In this document: in pieces, positions 16,999 to 25,690 of the stretch
Layout of the letters: each line of letters starts with the position of its first letter
Numbering within the stretch: position 1 is the first letter of the stretch
Assembly (NCBI RefSeq): GCF_014656455.1
Contig: NZ_BNCL01000006.1
Span: forward strand, 157,431-221,430
Length of the DNA: 64,000 nt
Source: Paracoccus aerius
GTDB taxonomy: Bacteria > Pseudomonadota > Alphaproteobacteria > Rhodobacterales > Rhodobacteraceae
Reading direction: 5' to 3'
The notes under the pieces: generated by a model
The model's database searches: none
Told to the model about the DNA's origin: nothing
What the model saw: the letters and a program-made list of their open reading frames with translations, nothing else
Made by a program: the position numbers and the translations under genes

Positions 16999-18012
16999 TC
17001 AATAGGCGACGCGCTTGTAATACCTGCGCGTCACCAGCGGGTGGTCGCGCATCACCTCGAGATGGGCGCTCAGCCGCTCCATCAGGGTGGCCATGAAGGC
17101 GGGCGACAGAAGCGCGCGCAGTTCGGGCGACAGGTCGCGGGGGCAATAGTCGGCGGTGTTGATGACCGTCAGCTTGTCGGTATAGCGCTTGGCGAATTCC
17201 TCGACCCGGACAGCCAGGGGATCATAGGCATCCTCGCCGCGGAACAGGACCAGGCTCACGCCCGTGTCGATCAGTTCCAGCGGGCCATGGAAGAAGTCCG
17301 AGGCATGGACCGGCCGGGTGCGGATCCACTGCATCTCCTCGAGGATGCAGGTGGCATAGTACAGCGCCTCGGGCCACATGTTCCCTGCGCCGGTGAACAT
17401 GTGATAGTCCGATCCGGCGATGATCTGGGCAAACTCCTCGGCGCGGGGCTCGAAAGCGGCCTTTGCCTGGACAAGCGCGGCGGGCACGGTTGCCAGTTCG
17501 GCCACCAGGGCGTCGTAGTGGGGCAATTCGCCCTTGGCCTTCATCACGGACAAGGCCACCAGAAGCGACTGGAGGTAGAAGGATTCGGACGAGGTGTCGT
17601 CTTCGGCGAAATTGACCAATGCCGGATTGCCGCCAAGCCCCAGCGGCGTGTCGGCATGGCCGATCAGGGTGATGATCTTCGCGCCTACTTCCTTGACCTT
17701 GTTCAGCATCGCGACGCTTTCGCGGGTCGTTCCCGACAGCGAGGGCATGACCACGATGGACTTGTCCGTCAGGTTCGCGGACCCGGTCAACACCAGTTCG
17801 GCCGGGAAGTCCTTGAACACCGGAAAGCTGCTTTTGCGCTGCAGAAGCTGGACCGCCGGCTCCATCAGATAGGCGACGCCGCCTGTTCCCAGGAAGTAAA
17901 GGTTGCGGGCGCCGTCCGCGATGGCGGCGCCGATTTCGTGGTCGATGCGGGGCGCCAGATCGACGGCCCCCTTCTGGATGCGGAGAAAGCGGGCTTCGTC
18001 AAAGTTGAACAT
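16999..18012 (-). CDS. FrlB-like sugar-phosphate deglycase (SIS domains)
   Basis: 337-residue cytoplasmic protein with two SIS folds. The first has NLYFLGTGGVAYLMEP and VVMPSLSGTTRESVAML; the second has the HASDFFHGPLELIDTGVSLV stretch and the tail DHPLVTRRYYKRVAY. Both late motifs correspond to fructoselysine-6-phosphate deglycase FrlB (its HGPLEIVEPG and its DH..RRYY end). FrlB splits 6-phosphofructosyl-amines into glucose 6-phosphate and the free amine. It is the last gene of a leftward operon that also has FrlC- and FrlD-like proteins, which strengthens the assignment over a GlmS-like or generic sugar isomerase role. The exact substrate (fructosyl amino acid or related opine) is inferred. 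Confidence 0.78.
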   Translation of the reverse strand: MFNFDEARFLRIQKGAVDLAPRIDHEIGAAIADGARNLYFLGTGGVAYLMEPAVQLLQRKSSFPVFKDFPAELVLTGSANLTDKSIVVMPSLSGTTRESVAMLNKVKEVGAKIITLIGHADTPLGLGGNPALVNFAEDDTSSESFYLQSLLVALSVMKAKGELPHYDALVAELATVPAALVQAKAAFEPRAEEFAQIIAGSDYHMFTGAGNMWPEALYYATCILEEMQWIRTRPVHASDFFHGPLELIDTGVSLVLFRGEDAYDPLAVRVEEFAKRYTDKLTVINTADYCPRDLSPELRALLSPAFMATLMERLSAHLEVMRDHPLVTRRYYKRVAY

Positions 18013-18068
18013 GTCGGTTCCTTCAGTTCAGATTGGGAAAGGTGGAAAGGGATGGCGGGACAGCCCGG

Positions 18069-19190
18069 TCATTCCGCGGGCACTGCGACCTTGTGCCCGG
18101 CTTCCGCTGGGCGGATCGCGTTTTCGTGCCGGTCGAAAAGATGAAGATTCGCGGCCTCGGCAGTCAGGCCGATGTCGCGGCCCGGGTGCAGGTCCAGGTG
18201 GCCCGGCAGCTTGGCGATCAGGGGCGCGGCAAGGCCGGGCAGGTCCAGATAGGTCAACTGAACCTCGCCCAGTTGCTCGACCAGGGAGATCGTCGCGCGG
18301 AACAGCGGGTCCGTGGAGCATGGCCGCAGATCCTCGGGGCGGATGCCCAGATGCACGCGCTGTCCCTGCATGGCCGCCTCGGTGGGAATGGGAACAGCGA
18401 CCGTGAAGCCCGCGTCCAGTTCGACGCGGGTGTCAGGCCCCGTCCGGGCAAGCGTGCCCCCCAGGACGTTCATCGAGGGCGAGCCGATGAACTGGCCGAC
18501 GAACAGGTTCGCGGGCCGACGGTACAACTCGACAGGCGATCCGACCTGCTCGATCCGGCCGTCCCGCAGGACCACGATCCGGTCGGCCAGGGTCATGGCT
18601 TCGACCTGGTCGTGCGTGACGTAGATCATCGTGGCGCCGGGCATCGCCTGCTTCAGCTTCGCGATCTCGATCCGGGTGGCCACGCGCAGGGCCGCGTCCA
18701 GGTTCGACAGCGGCTCGTCGAAGAGAAACACCTTGGGGTCGCGCACGATGGCCCGCCCAATCGCCACACGCTGGCGCTGCCCCCCTGACAGCGCGCGGGG
18801 ATAGCGGTCAAGATAGGGGGTCAACTGCAGGATCTCGGCGGCCTGCCGGATGCGGGCGGCGATCTGGTCCTTCCGGAAGCCTGCGATCTTCAGACCGAAG
18901 GCCATGTTGTCGAACACGGTCATGTGCGGGTAAAGCGCATAGGACTGGAACACCATCGCGATGCCGCGCTGCGACGGGGCCACGTCGTTCATGAGCGCGC
19001 CGTCGATGCGGAACTCGCCCGAGCTGATATCCTCGAGCCCGGCGATGGCCCGCAGCAGCGTGGACTTGCCGCAGCCCGAGGGGCCTACGAAGACCACGAA
19101 TTCGCCCGACCGGATGTCGAGATCTATGCCATGCAGCACCTCCACGGTGCCGTAGTTCTTGCGAATGTCTCTCAGCCTCAGTTCGGCCAT
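18069..19190 (-). CDS. CUT1 ABC transporter ATPase (UgpC/MalK type)
   Basis: 373 residues, energising subunit for the sugar-type permeases of this operon. Walker A GPSGCGKST (36-44), signature [14 protein letters not shown] (about 134-147), Walker B VFLFDEPLSNLDA and the switch His in YVTHDQVEAM are intact. A C-terminal OB-fold (TOBE) regulatory region follows from about residue 240, as in MalK-like proteins shared by several transporters. It lies 56 bases before the FrlB-like gene and 48 bases after the FAD oxidase gene. One ATPase for two permeases and a binding protein makes the transporter complete. Confidence 0.9.
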   Translation of the reverse strand: MAELRLRDIRKNYGTVEVLHGIDLDIRSGEFVVFVGPSGCGKSTLLRAIAGLEDISSGEFRIDGALMNDVAPSQRGIAMVFQSYALYPHMTVFDNMAFGLKIAGFRKDQIAARIRQAAEILQLTPYLDRYPRALSGGQRQRVAIGRAIVRDPKVFLFDEPLSNLDAALRVATRIEIAKLKQAMPGATMIYVTHDQVEAMTLADRIVVLRDGRIEQVGSPVELYRRPANLFVGQFIGSPSMNVLGGTLARTGPDTRVELDAGFTVAVPIPTEAAMQGQRVHLGIRPEDLRPCSTDPLFRATISLVEQLGEVQLTYLDLPGLAAPLIAKLPGHLDLHPGRDIGLTAEAANLHLFDRHENAIRPAEAGHKVAVPAE

Positions 19191-19238
19191 CCCATTATCC
19201 TTCCTGTGGTGCCGGTTGCGCCTGTTGCCCCCGTGGGT

Positions 19239-20648
19239 TCAGCGGCCCGGCGTCATTTCCGACAGCCAGCGGACCAGCGGCCCGGCCCTGCGGTTCTGGA
19301 TTTCAAGGTCGTTGCGGATGCGGATCGCGTGGCGCACCGCGCGCGCGCCCAGATAGCGGATCGGCTCGGGCGGAAGGGCGGTCCGGCGGGTCAGGCCGAC
19401 AAGGCCGCTGCGGCTCCAGCGGTCGTCCTTGCCCAGGACCAGGCTGGCCAGGATCCGGCCGCCGACGGGGGTCTGCGCGATCCCGGTTCCGTTGTAGCCC
19501 ACGCCGAAGAAGATGTTCGGGCAGCCGGAAAGCGTGCCGAAGACCGGCAGATGTTCGGCCATGCAGTCGATCGGCCCTGTCCAGTCATGGTCGATGCGCG
19601 CGTTCGCCAGTTCGGGATAAACGCGACCCAGTTCGCGGATGTTGTCGGCTGCGCCTTCGGGGCGGCGGTTGAAGGGGGCGCCGATCCTGCCGCCATAGGC
19701 GATCAGCCCGCTGCCCCGGCCGAAGATGACCCGCCCGCCCGGCGTGCGATGGTAATAAAGGACATGGGACTGGGCGTCGCAGATGGATTCGCCGCCGGTC
19801 CAGCCGATCCGGTCCAGCGTGGCGCCCACCGGCTCGGTCGCGACGATCTGGCTTTCGACGACATACATGTAGCGCCGCAGTTCCGGGATCGCGGATGCCC
19901 AGGCATTGGTGGCCAGGACCACCTTGGCCGCCCGCACCCGACCCCCGGGGCAGCGCAGGGTGCAGGGTTGGCCGGATTCGACCGCCAGCACGGGCGTCCC
20001 CTCGTGGACAGTCACGCCACGGGACAGGGCCAGCGTCCTGAGGCCCGTCGCCAGCTTGGCCGGATGCACGGTCCCGGCACGCGGTTCCACGATGCCTGTA
20101 TAGGATGCGTCCGATCCCGTCCGCCTGCGGATCTCGGCCGCTGCCAAGGGCAGGAACGGGTTTGTCCCCGTCTTGTCGCACAAGGCCAGTGCCGCGCCCC
20201 AGGCCCCTTCCTGCGCGGTCGAGCTGGCGGTCCACATCCAGCCGTCCAGCCGCAGGTCCATGTCGATGGTGCCCGAGGCCTGCAGGGCCGCCAGCTCCTC
20301 GACCGCATCGGCTGTGGCGCGGCACAGTGCCAGGGCTTCGCCTTCGCCGACCAGACGGGTCAGCAGGTCAAGTTCGGCGTACCAGGTATGGACCTGACCG
20401 CCGTTGCGCCCCGAGGCACCCGCGCCGCACTGGTCGGCCTCGAGGATCGTGACCTTCAGGCCGGGGCTTTGCTCTTTCAGGCGCAGCGCGGTCCACAGGC
20501 CGGTGAAGCCCCCGCCGACAATGGCCACGTCGCAGTCGTGATCGCCCGCCAGGGGCTGTGTCGCCGGCTTTGCCCCGATGTCCTGAAGCCAGAACGATCG
20601 ATCCGCATCGGCGGCTATTGTCGGTTTCCAAAGACTGAAGACAGTCAT
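19239..20648 (-). CDS. FAD-dependent amine/amino-acid oxidase (DAO family)
   Basis: 469 residues. A dinucleotide fold opens with DVAIVGGGFTGLWTALRL (about 41-58) and continues EADQCGAGASGRNGGQVHTW, the flavin-binding pattern of PuuB-, AgaE- and amadoriase-like oxidases. A C-terminal FAD loop GVGYNGTGIAQTP is present. Such enzymes oxidise secondary amines C-N and release a carbonyl plus free amine. Start 20648 overlaps the stop of the FrlD-like kinase by four bases (ATGA), so it is translated with the fructosamine enzymes. It may attack fructosyl amines directly as an amadoriase, parallel to the kinase/deglycase route, or deaminate the amino acid released. No Sec or Tat signal is seen, so it is cytoplasmic. 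Confidence 0.82.
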   Translation of the reverse strand: MTVFSLWKPTIAADADRSFWLQDIGAKPATQPLAGDHDCDVAIVGGGFTGLWTALRLKEQSPGLKVTILEADQCGAGASGRNGGQVHTWYAELDLLTRLVGEGEALALCRATADAVEELAALQASGTIDMDLRLDGWMWTASSTAQEGAWGAALALCDKTGTNPFLPLAAAEIRRRTGSDASYTGIVEPRAGTVHPAKLATGLRTLALSRGVTVHEGTPVLAVESGQPCTLRCPGGRVRAAKVVLATNAWASAIPELRRYMYVVESQIVATEPVGATLDRIGWTGGESICDAQSHVLYYHRTPGGRVIFGRGSGLIAYGGRIGAPFNRRPEGAADNIRELGRVYPELANARIDHDWTGPIDCMAEHLPVFGTLSGCPNIFFGVGYNGTGIAQTPVGGRILASLVLGKDDRWSRSGLVGLTRRTALPPEPIRYLGARAVRHAIRIRNDLEIQNRRAGPLVRWLSEMTPGR

Positions 20649-21499
20649 TCCTGCACCTCTACGGACGCGATGACATCGGCATATTTTTCAAGAAGCCAGG
20701 ACGGGATGCGGCCCAGCGTCTGGGGATAGCCCGCCTCGTGGAGGCAGGTCGCGGCGGCGGCGGCGGTGGCTTCCAGAAGCGCATCGTCGTCCGGCCGGCC
20801 CTTCAGCCATGCCGCCAGGAACGAGGCTATGAAGCTGTCGCCCGCCCCGCAGGTGTCGACCGGATCGACGACCCGGGCCGCGACATGGCGGACGCCGACA
20901 CCGTCGTCCAGATAGGCGCCCCTGCTGCCGCAGGTCATGATCGTGCGCCGCGCGCCGCGCCTGCGGAAGGCGGCCAGGATCGGCTCGACCGGGATGTCGG
21001 CCCGTTCCGGACCCGAGGCGAAGGCCAGAGGAACCCCGTCCAGGGGCAGCGCGTCATGCCGGGTGGAAAGGTCGACGCTGAAGGGCCGGCCGGACCGCAC
21101 CAGATCCTGGACCAGGGAAACCGGGGTGTTGGTGCCCAGATGCACCCAGTCCGCCGCCATCATCAGGGACTTGCGCCCGGGTTCCGGGACATAGCCCAGG
21201 CCGACGCCCAGATCCTCGAGCAGGAAGCGCCGGTCGCCCCCCTGCTCTTGCAGCAGGGTCACGGCGGTGCTGCCGTCGCGCCGTTCCACATCTGCGGGAT
21301 CAAGCCCCGCCTGCCCAAGAGCGGCCAGGATGATGTCGCCTTCGGCATCCTTTCCGACGACTCCGAGATAGCGGGCCGCCAGACCCAGCCGGCGCCACTG
21401 GACCGCGACGTTCAGCGCGTTGCCGCCCACTGCCATGTGGCCCTTGGACAGATACACGTCCAGGCAGTTGTCGCCCACGGCGATCAGGTCAAGCGTCAC
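20645..21499 (-). CDS. FrlD-like fructosamine kinase (PfkB family)
   Basis: 284-residue ribokinase-fold kinase. The N-terminus LIAVGDNCLDVYLSKGHMAV and then GGNALNVAVQWRRLG is very close to the FrlD pattern (GDNCxDxY, GGNAxNVAV), which separates fructoselysine 6-kinases from other PfkB members. The C-terminal DTCGAGDSFIASFLAAWLKG (about 215-235) has the ATP anion hole and catalytic Asp. It would phosphorylate the fructosyl amine at C6 for the FrlB-like deglycase. Both ends overlap neighbouring genes by ATGA, indicating tight coupling in the operon. Confidence 0.82.
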   Translation of the reverse strand: MTLDLIAVGDNCLDVYLSKGHMAVGGNALNVAVQWRRLGLAARYLGVVGKDAEGDIILAALGQAGLDPADVERRDGSTAVTLLQEQGGDRRFLLEDLGVGLGYVPEPGRKSLMMAADWVHLGTNTPVSLVQDLVRSGRPFSVDLSTRHDALPLDGVPLAFASGPERADIPVEPILAAFRRRGARRTIMTCGSRGAYLDDGVGVRHVAARVVDPVDTCGAGDSFIASFLAAWLKGRPDDDALLEATAAAAATCLHEAGYPQTLGRIPSWLLEKYADVIASVEVQE

Positions 21500-22362
21500 G
21501 TCAACGCCTCCACGGGTTCAAGATGGGGCGCGATGGCCAGCATGTTCCTTGTCCAGGCGGCGACCGGATCGAGGGCATAGCTGCCGTCGCCGAAGGGTTC
21601 GAAGGTCAGCGTGCCGCGATAACCGGCCTGCGCCAGGTCGTCCAACCAGGACAGGACCGGCAGGCGGCCGTCGCCCAGGACCAGGTGACCCGCCGGCGTG
21701 CCGTCCACCACATGGACATGGGCCAGCCTGTCGCCGAACAGCGAAAGGTAATCTGCCACCGTATCCCCCGCGCAGGCCATGGCCACGGTATCCAGCACCA
21801 CGTCCACCTTGTCCGACCCGACCATCTCCAGCAGGCGGCGCAGATCCTGCGCGCTGTGGGCGATGTTGCTTTCGCGGCGCTGCAACGGCTCCAGCAGGCA
21901 GCGCAGGCCTTGGTCGGCGGCATGGTCGGCGATCATCCGCAGGGCTTGGACCGACCGGTCCCACGCCCGCTGGGGCGGCTCGTTCTCGAAGCCGCGGCCG
22001 GGGGTCAGGAACAGGTACTGCCCGCCAAGCCGCGCGCAGATGTCGGCTGCCCGGCGGAACAGGTCGATGCTGGCCTGCCGGTAGGCGTCGTCGCCCGAGG
22101 CGATGTTGACGGGATAGACCACCTGTTCCGGCGTCAGGCAGTGCAGGCGCAGGCCGCTGTCGTCGAGGATCCGGACGATTCCGTCGATGCGGGCATCGTC
22201 GGCCCGGAACAGGTCCAGATGCGGCGCGATGCCCCACAGCTCGATCCGGGTCATCCCGAAGCCGCGCATGGCCTCGGCCGCCTCGGACAGGGGAAGGTGC
22301 TGGAAGCCGAAGTTGGCGCCGATCAGCTGATCGGCCGAAAGGCGACGAGAAGGCGGGTTCAT
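21496..22362 (-). CDS. FrlC-like sugar epimerase (TIM barrel)
   Basis: 288 residues of the xylose-isomerase-like TIM-barrel fold. Motifs include FGMTRIELWGIAPHLDLFRA, CLLEPLQRRESNIAHSA, VDVVLDTVAMACAG and LAHVHVVDGTPAGHL, which carry the Glu, Asp, His and Asp expected as metal ligands. FrlC interconverts fructoselysine and psicoselysine (3-epimerisation), and this protein has the same neighbours. Start 22362 overlaps the permease stop (ATGA); the frame runs upstream through the permease gene and those codons are a shadow. It could also be another ketose 3-epimerase. The gene context with FrlB and FrlD favours fructosamine. Confidence 0.78.
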   Translation of the reverse strand: MNPPSRRLSADQLIGANFGFQHLPLSEAAEAMRGFGMTRIELWGIAPHLDLFRADDARIDGIVRILDDSGLRLHCLTPEQVVYPVNIASGDDAYRQASIDLFRRAADICARLGGQYLFLTPGRGFENEPPQRAWDRSVQALRMIADHAADQGLRCLLEPLQRRESNIAHSAQDLRRLLEMVGSDKVDVVLDTVAMACAGDTVADYLSLFGDRLAHVHVVDGTPAGHLVLGDGRLPVLSWLDDLAQAGYRGTLTFEPFGDGSYALDPVAAWTRNMLAIAPHLEPVEALT

Positions 22363-23198
22363 TTGCCGATCCCTTCGGTCAGGCCGCGGATGAAATACCG
22401 CTGCGTCAGGAAGAAGATGATGACGATGGGCAGGGCCGAGATCGTCATGGCTGCGAAGACCTGTGCGAAGTCCGTGCCCTGCTTGGACATCATCGAGGTG
22501 AGGCCGACCGGCAGCGTCTGCACCGACGGGTTGTTGGTGAAGATCATCGCGAAAAGATATTCGTTCCAGGCGAACAGGATGTGCAGGACGATGCAGGACA
22601 TGATGATCGGGCGGCACAGCGGCAGGATGATCCGGCGGAAGATCTGCCCCGGATTCGCGCCGTCCATCATCGCCGCCTCGTCCAGGTCGCGCGGCAGATC
22701 CAGCATGTAGGCGCGGATCAGGAAGGTGGTAAAGGGCACCCTGAACGCCGTGTAGAGGATGATCAGCGCCCAGTGGGTGTCATAGAGGCCAAGCGATTGC
22801 AGCATCCGCACCAAGGGCACAAGGGCGACGGTCGGGCTCAGCATCATGCCGCCCAGGACGATGGCGGTGACCAGCGGCTTGGCGGGCATCGGCGTGCGGG
22901 TCAGGCCGAAGGCGGCCCAAGCGCTGATGAAGACGGTCGTGACGGTCGAGACCACCGTGATCAGCAGGCTGGAGACCATGTAGCCCTGGACGCCCTGCCA
23001 TGCGGACAGGTAGTTCGCGAAGGACCACTGCAACGGCAGGGCGAAGGGTTGTTCGAAGATCTGGCTGTTCGACTTGAAGCCGCCAAGGGCCATCCACAGC
23101 AGCGGATAGACGACGACCACGCCGACCGACAGCAGAAGCGCCCAAAGGAAAGCCTGGCTCATGCCGGCCCAGAAACTGCGCGAGGACGCCGCCGTCAT
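22359..23198 (-). CDS. CUT1 ABC transporter permease (MalG type)
   Basis: 279 residues, six membrane segments. The EAA loop DLPRDLDEAAMMDGANPGQI, followed by FRRIILPLCRP, contacts the ATPase. The C-terminal end (YFIRGLTEGIGK) is the MalG-type ending GL..G..K. Start 23198 overlaps the upstream permease stop (ATGA). Together with the MalF-type partner it forms the channel for the presumed fructosyl amine. Confidence 0.9.
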   Translation of the reverse strand: MTAASSRSFWAGMSQAFLWALLLSVGVVVVYPLLWMALGGFKSNSQIFEQPFALPLQWSFANYLSAWQGVQGYMVSSLLITVVSTVTTVFISAWAAFGLTRTPMPAKPLVTAIVLGGMMLSPTVALVPLVRMLQSLGLYDTHWALIILYTAFRVPFTTFLIRAYMLDLPRDLDEAAMMDGANPGQIFRRIILPLCRPIIMSCIVLHILFAWNEYLFAMIFTNNPSVQTLPVGLTSMMSKQGTDFAQVFAAMTISALPIVIIFFLTQRYFIRGLTEGIGK

Positions 23199-24172
23199 GC
23201 CTGAACCCTCTGCCGCTGGGTCAGCCAGAGCTGCGCCGAGGCTGCCAGCATCGTGACCGCGAACACGACCGAGGCGATGGCCGCCGCATAGCCCATGTCG
23301 TTCTGGATGAAGCCCTGCTGGTAAAGCCATGTGCCAAGCACCTGGCTTGAGTTGTTCGGGCCGCCGCCGGTCATCACCATCACCTCGTTGAAGACCTGGA
23401 AGGCGCCGGTGATGGTCACGATGATCATCATGCCCGTCATCTCGCGCGTCAGGGGAAAGGTGATGTTCCAAAGCTGCCGCAGCGGACCTGCGCCATCCAT
23501 GCGCGCGGCGTCATAAAGCTCGCGCGGGATTTTCTGGATGGCGATGGTGAACAGCAGCGTCGAATAGCCGAAGCCTTGCCACTGGCTCATCGCGATGATG
23601 GCATAGATCGCAGTGCCTTCGTCGCCCAGCCAGACCCGCGACAGATGCTCGAACCCGAGGCCAGTCAGAAGTCCGTCGAGGATGCCGATGTTCGGCTGGT
23701 AGATGAAATAGAACAACAGGCCCGTGACCGTCGTCGAGATGGCCGAGGGCACGAAATAGACCGCGCGCCAGAAATTGCGCCAGCGGGTGGACCGCAGCCC
23801 TTCGACGATCGAGGCCAGGCAGAAGGCTCCGAAGACCTGGAACAGGATCGACAGCAGGGCATAGGCCGTGTTGTTCCACAGCGCCGTCAGCACGACCGGA
23901 TCGTCGGCCAGCCTGCGATAGTTGTCCAGCCCGACATGCGTCACCTCGCCGGTGAAGATGTCCTGGTTGGTGGTGCTGACCAGGAAGTTGTCGACGATCG
24001 GATAATAGACGAACCAGCCGACGATGATCAGCGCCAGGGCGATCCAGCGAAGCGCAAGCAGCCTGCCTGCCAGCTTTCGCGGTTCAAGCCGCCTTCTCTG
24101 CGGGATCGCGAGGCGGGGGGCGGCAGCGCCCGCGACGCTGCCGTTCCGAATGATCTGAGAGGTGGCGGCCAT
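23195..24172 (-). CDS. CUT1 ABC transporter permease (MalF type)
   Basis: 325 residues. A basic cytoplasmic N-terminal tail of about 35 residues leads to six membrane segments; the EAA loop is IPRELYDAARMDGAGPLRQL, and MTGGGPNNSSQVLGTWLYQQ after it is typical of MalF-like permeases. It starts six bases after the binding-protein stop and overlaps the MalG-type gene by ATGA. Confidence 0.9.
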   Translation of the reverse strand: MAATSQIIRNGSVAGAAAPRLAIPQRRRLEPRKLAGRLLALRWIALALIIVGWFVYYPIVDNFLVSTTNQDIFTGEVTHVGLDNYRRLADDPVVLTALWNNTAYALLSILFQVFGAFCLASIVEGLRSTRWRNFWRAVYFVPSAISTTVTGLLFYFIYQPNIGILDGLLTGLGFEHLSRVWLGDEGTAIYAIIAMSQWQGFGYSTLLFTIAIQKIPRELYDAARMDGAGPLRQLWNITFPLTREMTGMMIIVTITGAFQVFNEVMVMTGGGPNNSSQVLGTWLYQQGFIQNDMGYAAAIASVVFAVTMLAASAQLWLTQRQRVQA

Positions 24173-24178
24173 GATTCT

Positions 24179-25489
24179 TCAGCCCGCCGCAGCCGCGGCG
24201 TCCCGGACCTGGGTCACGACGTCCTCGGCCGACATGGTGCCGCCGATGAAGGCCTGCAGGCCGGACAGCCATGCAGCCGCGACGCGCGGATGGTTCACGG
24301 TGTCGAGCCATTGCATGAGGTACGAGGCCTCGGCGATGCTCTGCAGCCCCTCCACCACGGCGGGGCTCATCTGCGCAGGGTCGCTGCCGCCGACCACCGC
24401 GCTTGGCTGACCGAAGGGCGGCGCCGAAAGCAGCTTGGCATTGTCCACGGTCGTCACGAACTTCATGAAGTCCAGGGCCAGCGGCACATTGGCCGAGGCG
24501 GTGCTGATCATGTATCCCTCGGGCGCGCCTTCCAGGGCCTTAGGATCGCCCGCCGCATCCTTCGGGGCGGGCAAGGGGAAGAACCCGAAATCCTGGGGCT
24601 GCAGCTTGGTCTTGGCCGAGGCGGCGTTGTCGAACTCGATGATCTCCTGGTAGTACATGGCCGAGCGGCCGTCGCTGAGATCCTGGATGGCGTTCTGATA
24701 GGACACTCCGTTCACGCCCGCGCCAATGGTGCAGCGTTCCAGGATCTGGCCGAACTGGTCCAATGCCGCGACATAGCCCGGATGGTCGTATCGGGCCGTT
24801 GCGGGATCGAAGTCGCGTTCAAGCACGTCGCGCGGGACGTTGTAGGCCAGAAGCTGGCCCAGATAGTGGATCCCCGGCCATGCTTCCTTGTTGCCGAACG
24901 AGATGGGGGTGATGCCCGCGTCCCTGATCGTGTCGCAGGCAGCCAGCATCGCTTCGAGATCCTGGGGTTCGGCGATTCCAAGATCGGCGAAGATCGTCTT
25001 GTTATAGCCCATGAACTTGGCGTCGAGATAAAGCGGGATGCCATAGTTCTTGCCGTCATAGACAAAGGCATCCACGGCGGCGGGCGCGAAGGTCTTTCCC
25101 CAGTCGCTATCGGCGCCGACGACCGGCGTCAGATCCACGGCCCGCTTGCCGCGGATGAAGTTTCCGCCCCAGGTGCCGGTCCAGGAAAAGAAGATGTCCG
25201 GGACCGAATTCGAGGCAACGAGGGTCTTGGTCTTGCCCTTGATGCTGTCGTCGTCTTCCTGGATCAGCTCGATGGTGACGCCGGGGTTCTTTTCTTCATA
25301 TTGCCGGGCCAGCGTTTCGAAATAGGGCGCCAGGCGCTGCATCCCGAACTTGGTCAGGACAGTGAGATGCCCCTCGTGCTGGACCGGGGCCGAGGGATCG
25401 GCAATCTCGGTCTGGGCCGCCGCCATTCCACATCCCAGGGCCGAGGTAGCGGCGAAGATTGCCGTCATGGACCGTAATGACCGTTGCAT
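24179..25489 (-). CDS. ABC transporter sugar-type substrate-binding protein
   Basis: 436 residues, periplasmic. A Sec signal (MTAIFAATSALGCGMAAAQ, with a short lead) is followed by a family 1 extracellular solute-binding fold: HLTVLTKFGMQRLAPYFETL, YEEKNPGVTIELIQ, and a C-terminal region MQWLDTVNHPRVAAAWLSGL. The signal region contains a Cys (LGCG) but not a good lipobox. It is the first gene of the operon, with GGAGAATCAGG before the ATG, and sits behind a leader with a LacI-type operator. It should define the substrate of the locus. Confidence 0.88.
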   Translation of the reverse strand: MQRSLRSMTAIFAATSALGCGMAAAQTEIADPSAPVQHEGHLTVLTKFGMQRLAPYFETLARQYEEKNPGVTIELIQEDDDSIKGKTKTLVASNSVPDIFFSWTGTWGGNFIRGKRAVDLTPVVGADSDWGKTFAPAAVDAFVYDGKNYGIPLYLDAKFMGYNKTIFADLGIAEPQDLEAMLAACDTIRDAGITPISFGNKEAWPGIHYLGQLLAYNVPRDVLERDFDPATARYDHPGYVAALDQFGQILERCTIGAGVNGVSYQNAIQDLSDGRSAMYYQEIIEFDNAASAKTKLQPQDFGFFPLPAPKDAAGDPKALEGAPEGYMISTASANVPLALDFMKFVTTVDNAKLLSAPPFGQPSAVVGGSDPAQMSPAVVEGLQSIAEASYLMQWLDTVNHPRVAAAWLSGLQAFIGGTMSAEDVVTQVRDAAAAAG

Positions 25490-25563
25490 CCTGATTCTCC
25501 ACTGTTGCGTTGTTGCCCGGTTTTCCCGGTGTTCTATCGTCTTGAGCCGTCCGAAACGGGCGC

Positions 25564-25582
25564 TCCGGAAAAACCTTCCGGA
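25564..25582 (-). repeat. Leader hairpin before the binding-protein gene
   Basis: TCCGGAA (25564-25570) pairs with TTCCGGA (25576-25582) around a 5-base loop, inside the presumed 5' leader of the fructosamine operon. No T-run follows in the leftward direction, so it is more likely an mRNA-stabilising or neutral structure than a terminator. Confidence 0.4.
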
Positions 25583-25656
25583 ACCTGTTTATCCTGATTC
25601 TGATACCGATCTCACAGATCCACGGAAGGCGTTGAGAGAACGGTCTCACAATGAGT

Positions 25657-25674
25657 AGAGCAAGCGCTTCGAAG
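25657..25674. promoter_or_regulatory. Candidate LacI-family operator
   Basis: The core AAGCGCTT (25662-25669) is a perfect palindrome with the central CG typical of LacI-family sites (AAnCGnTT), here flanked as AGC and CGA. It lies between the LacI-type gene stop and the operon start. A second imperfect repeat, TTGAGA and TCTCACAA around 25632-25650, is a further candidate. Confidence 0.5.
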
Positions 25675-25690
25675 CTGGCAAGAGGAAATT

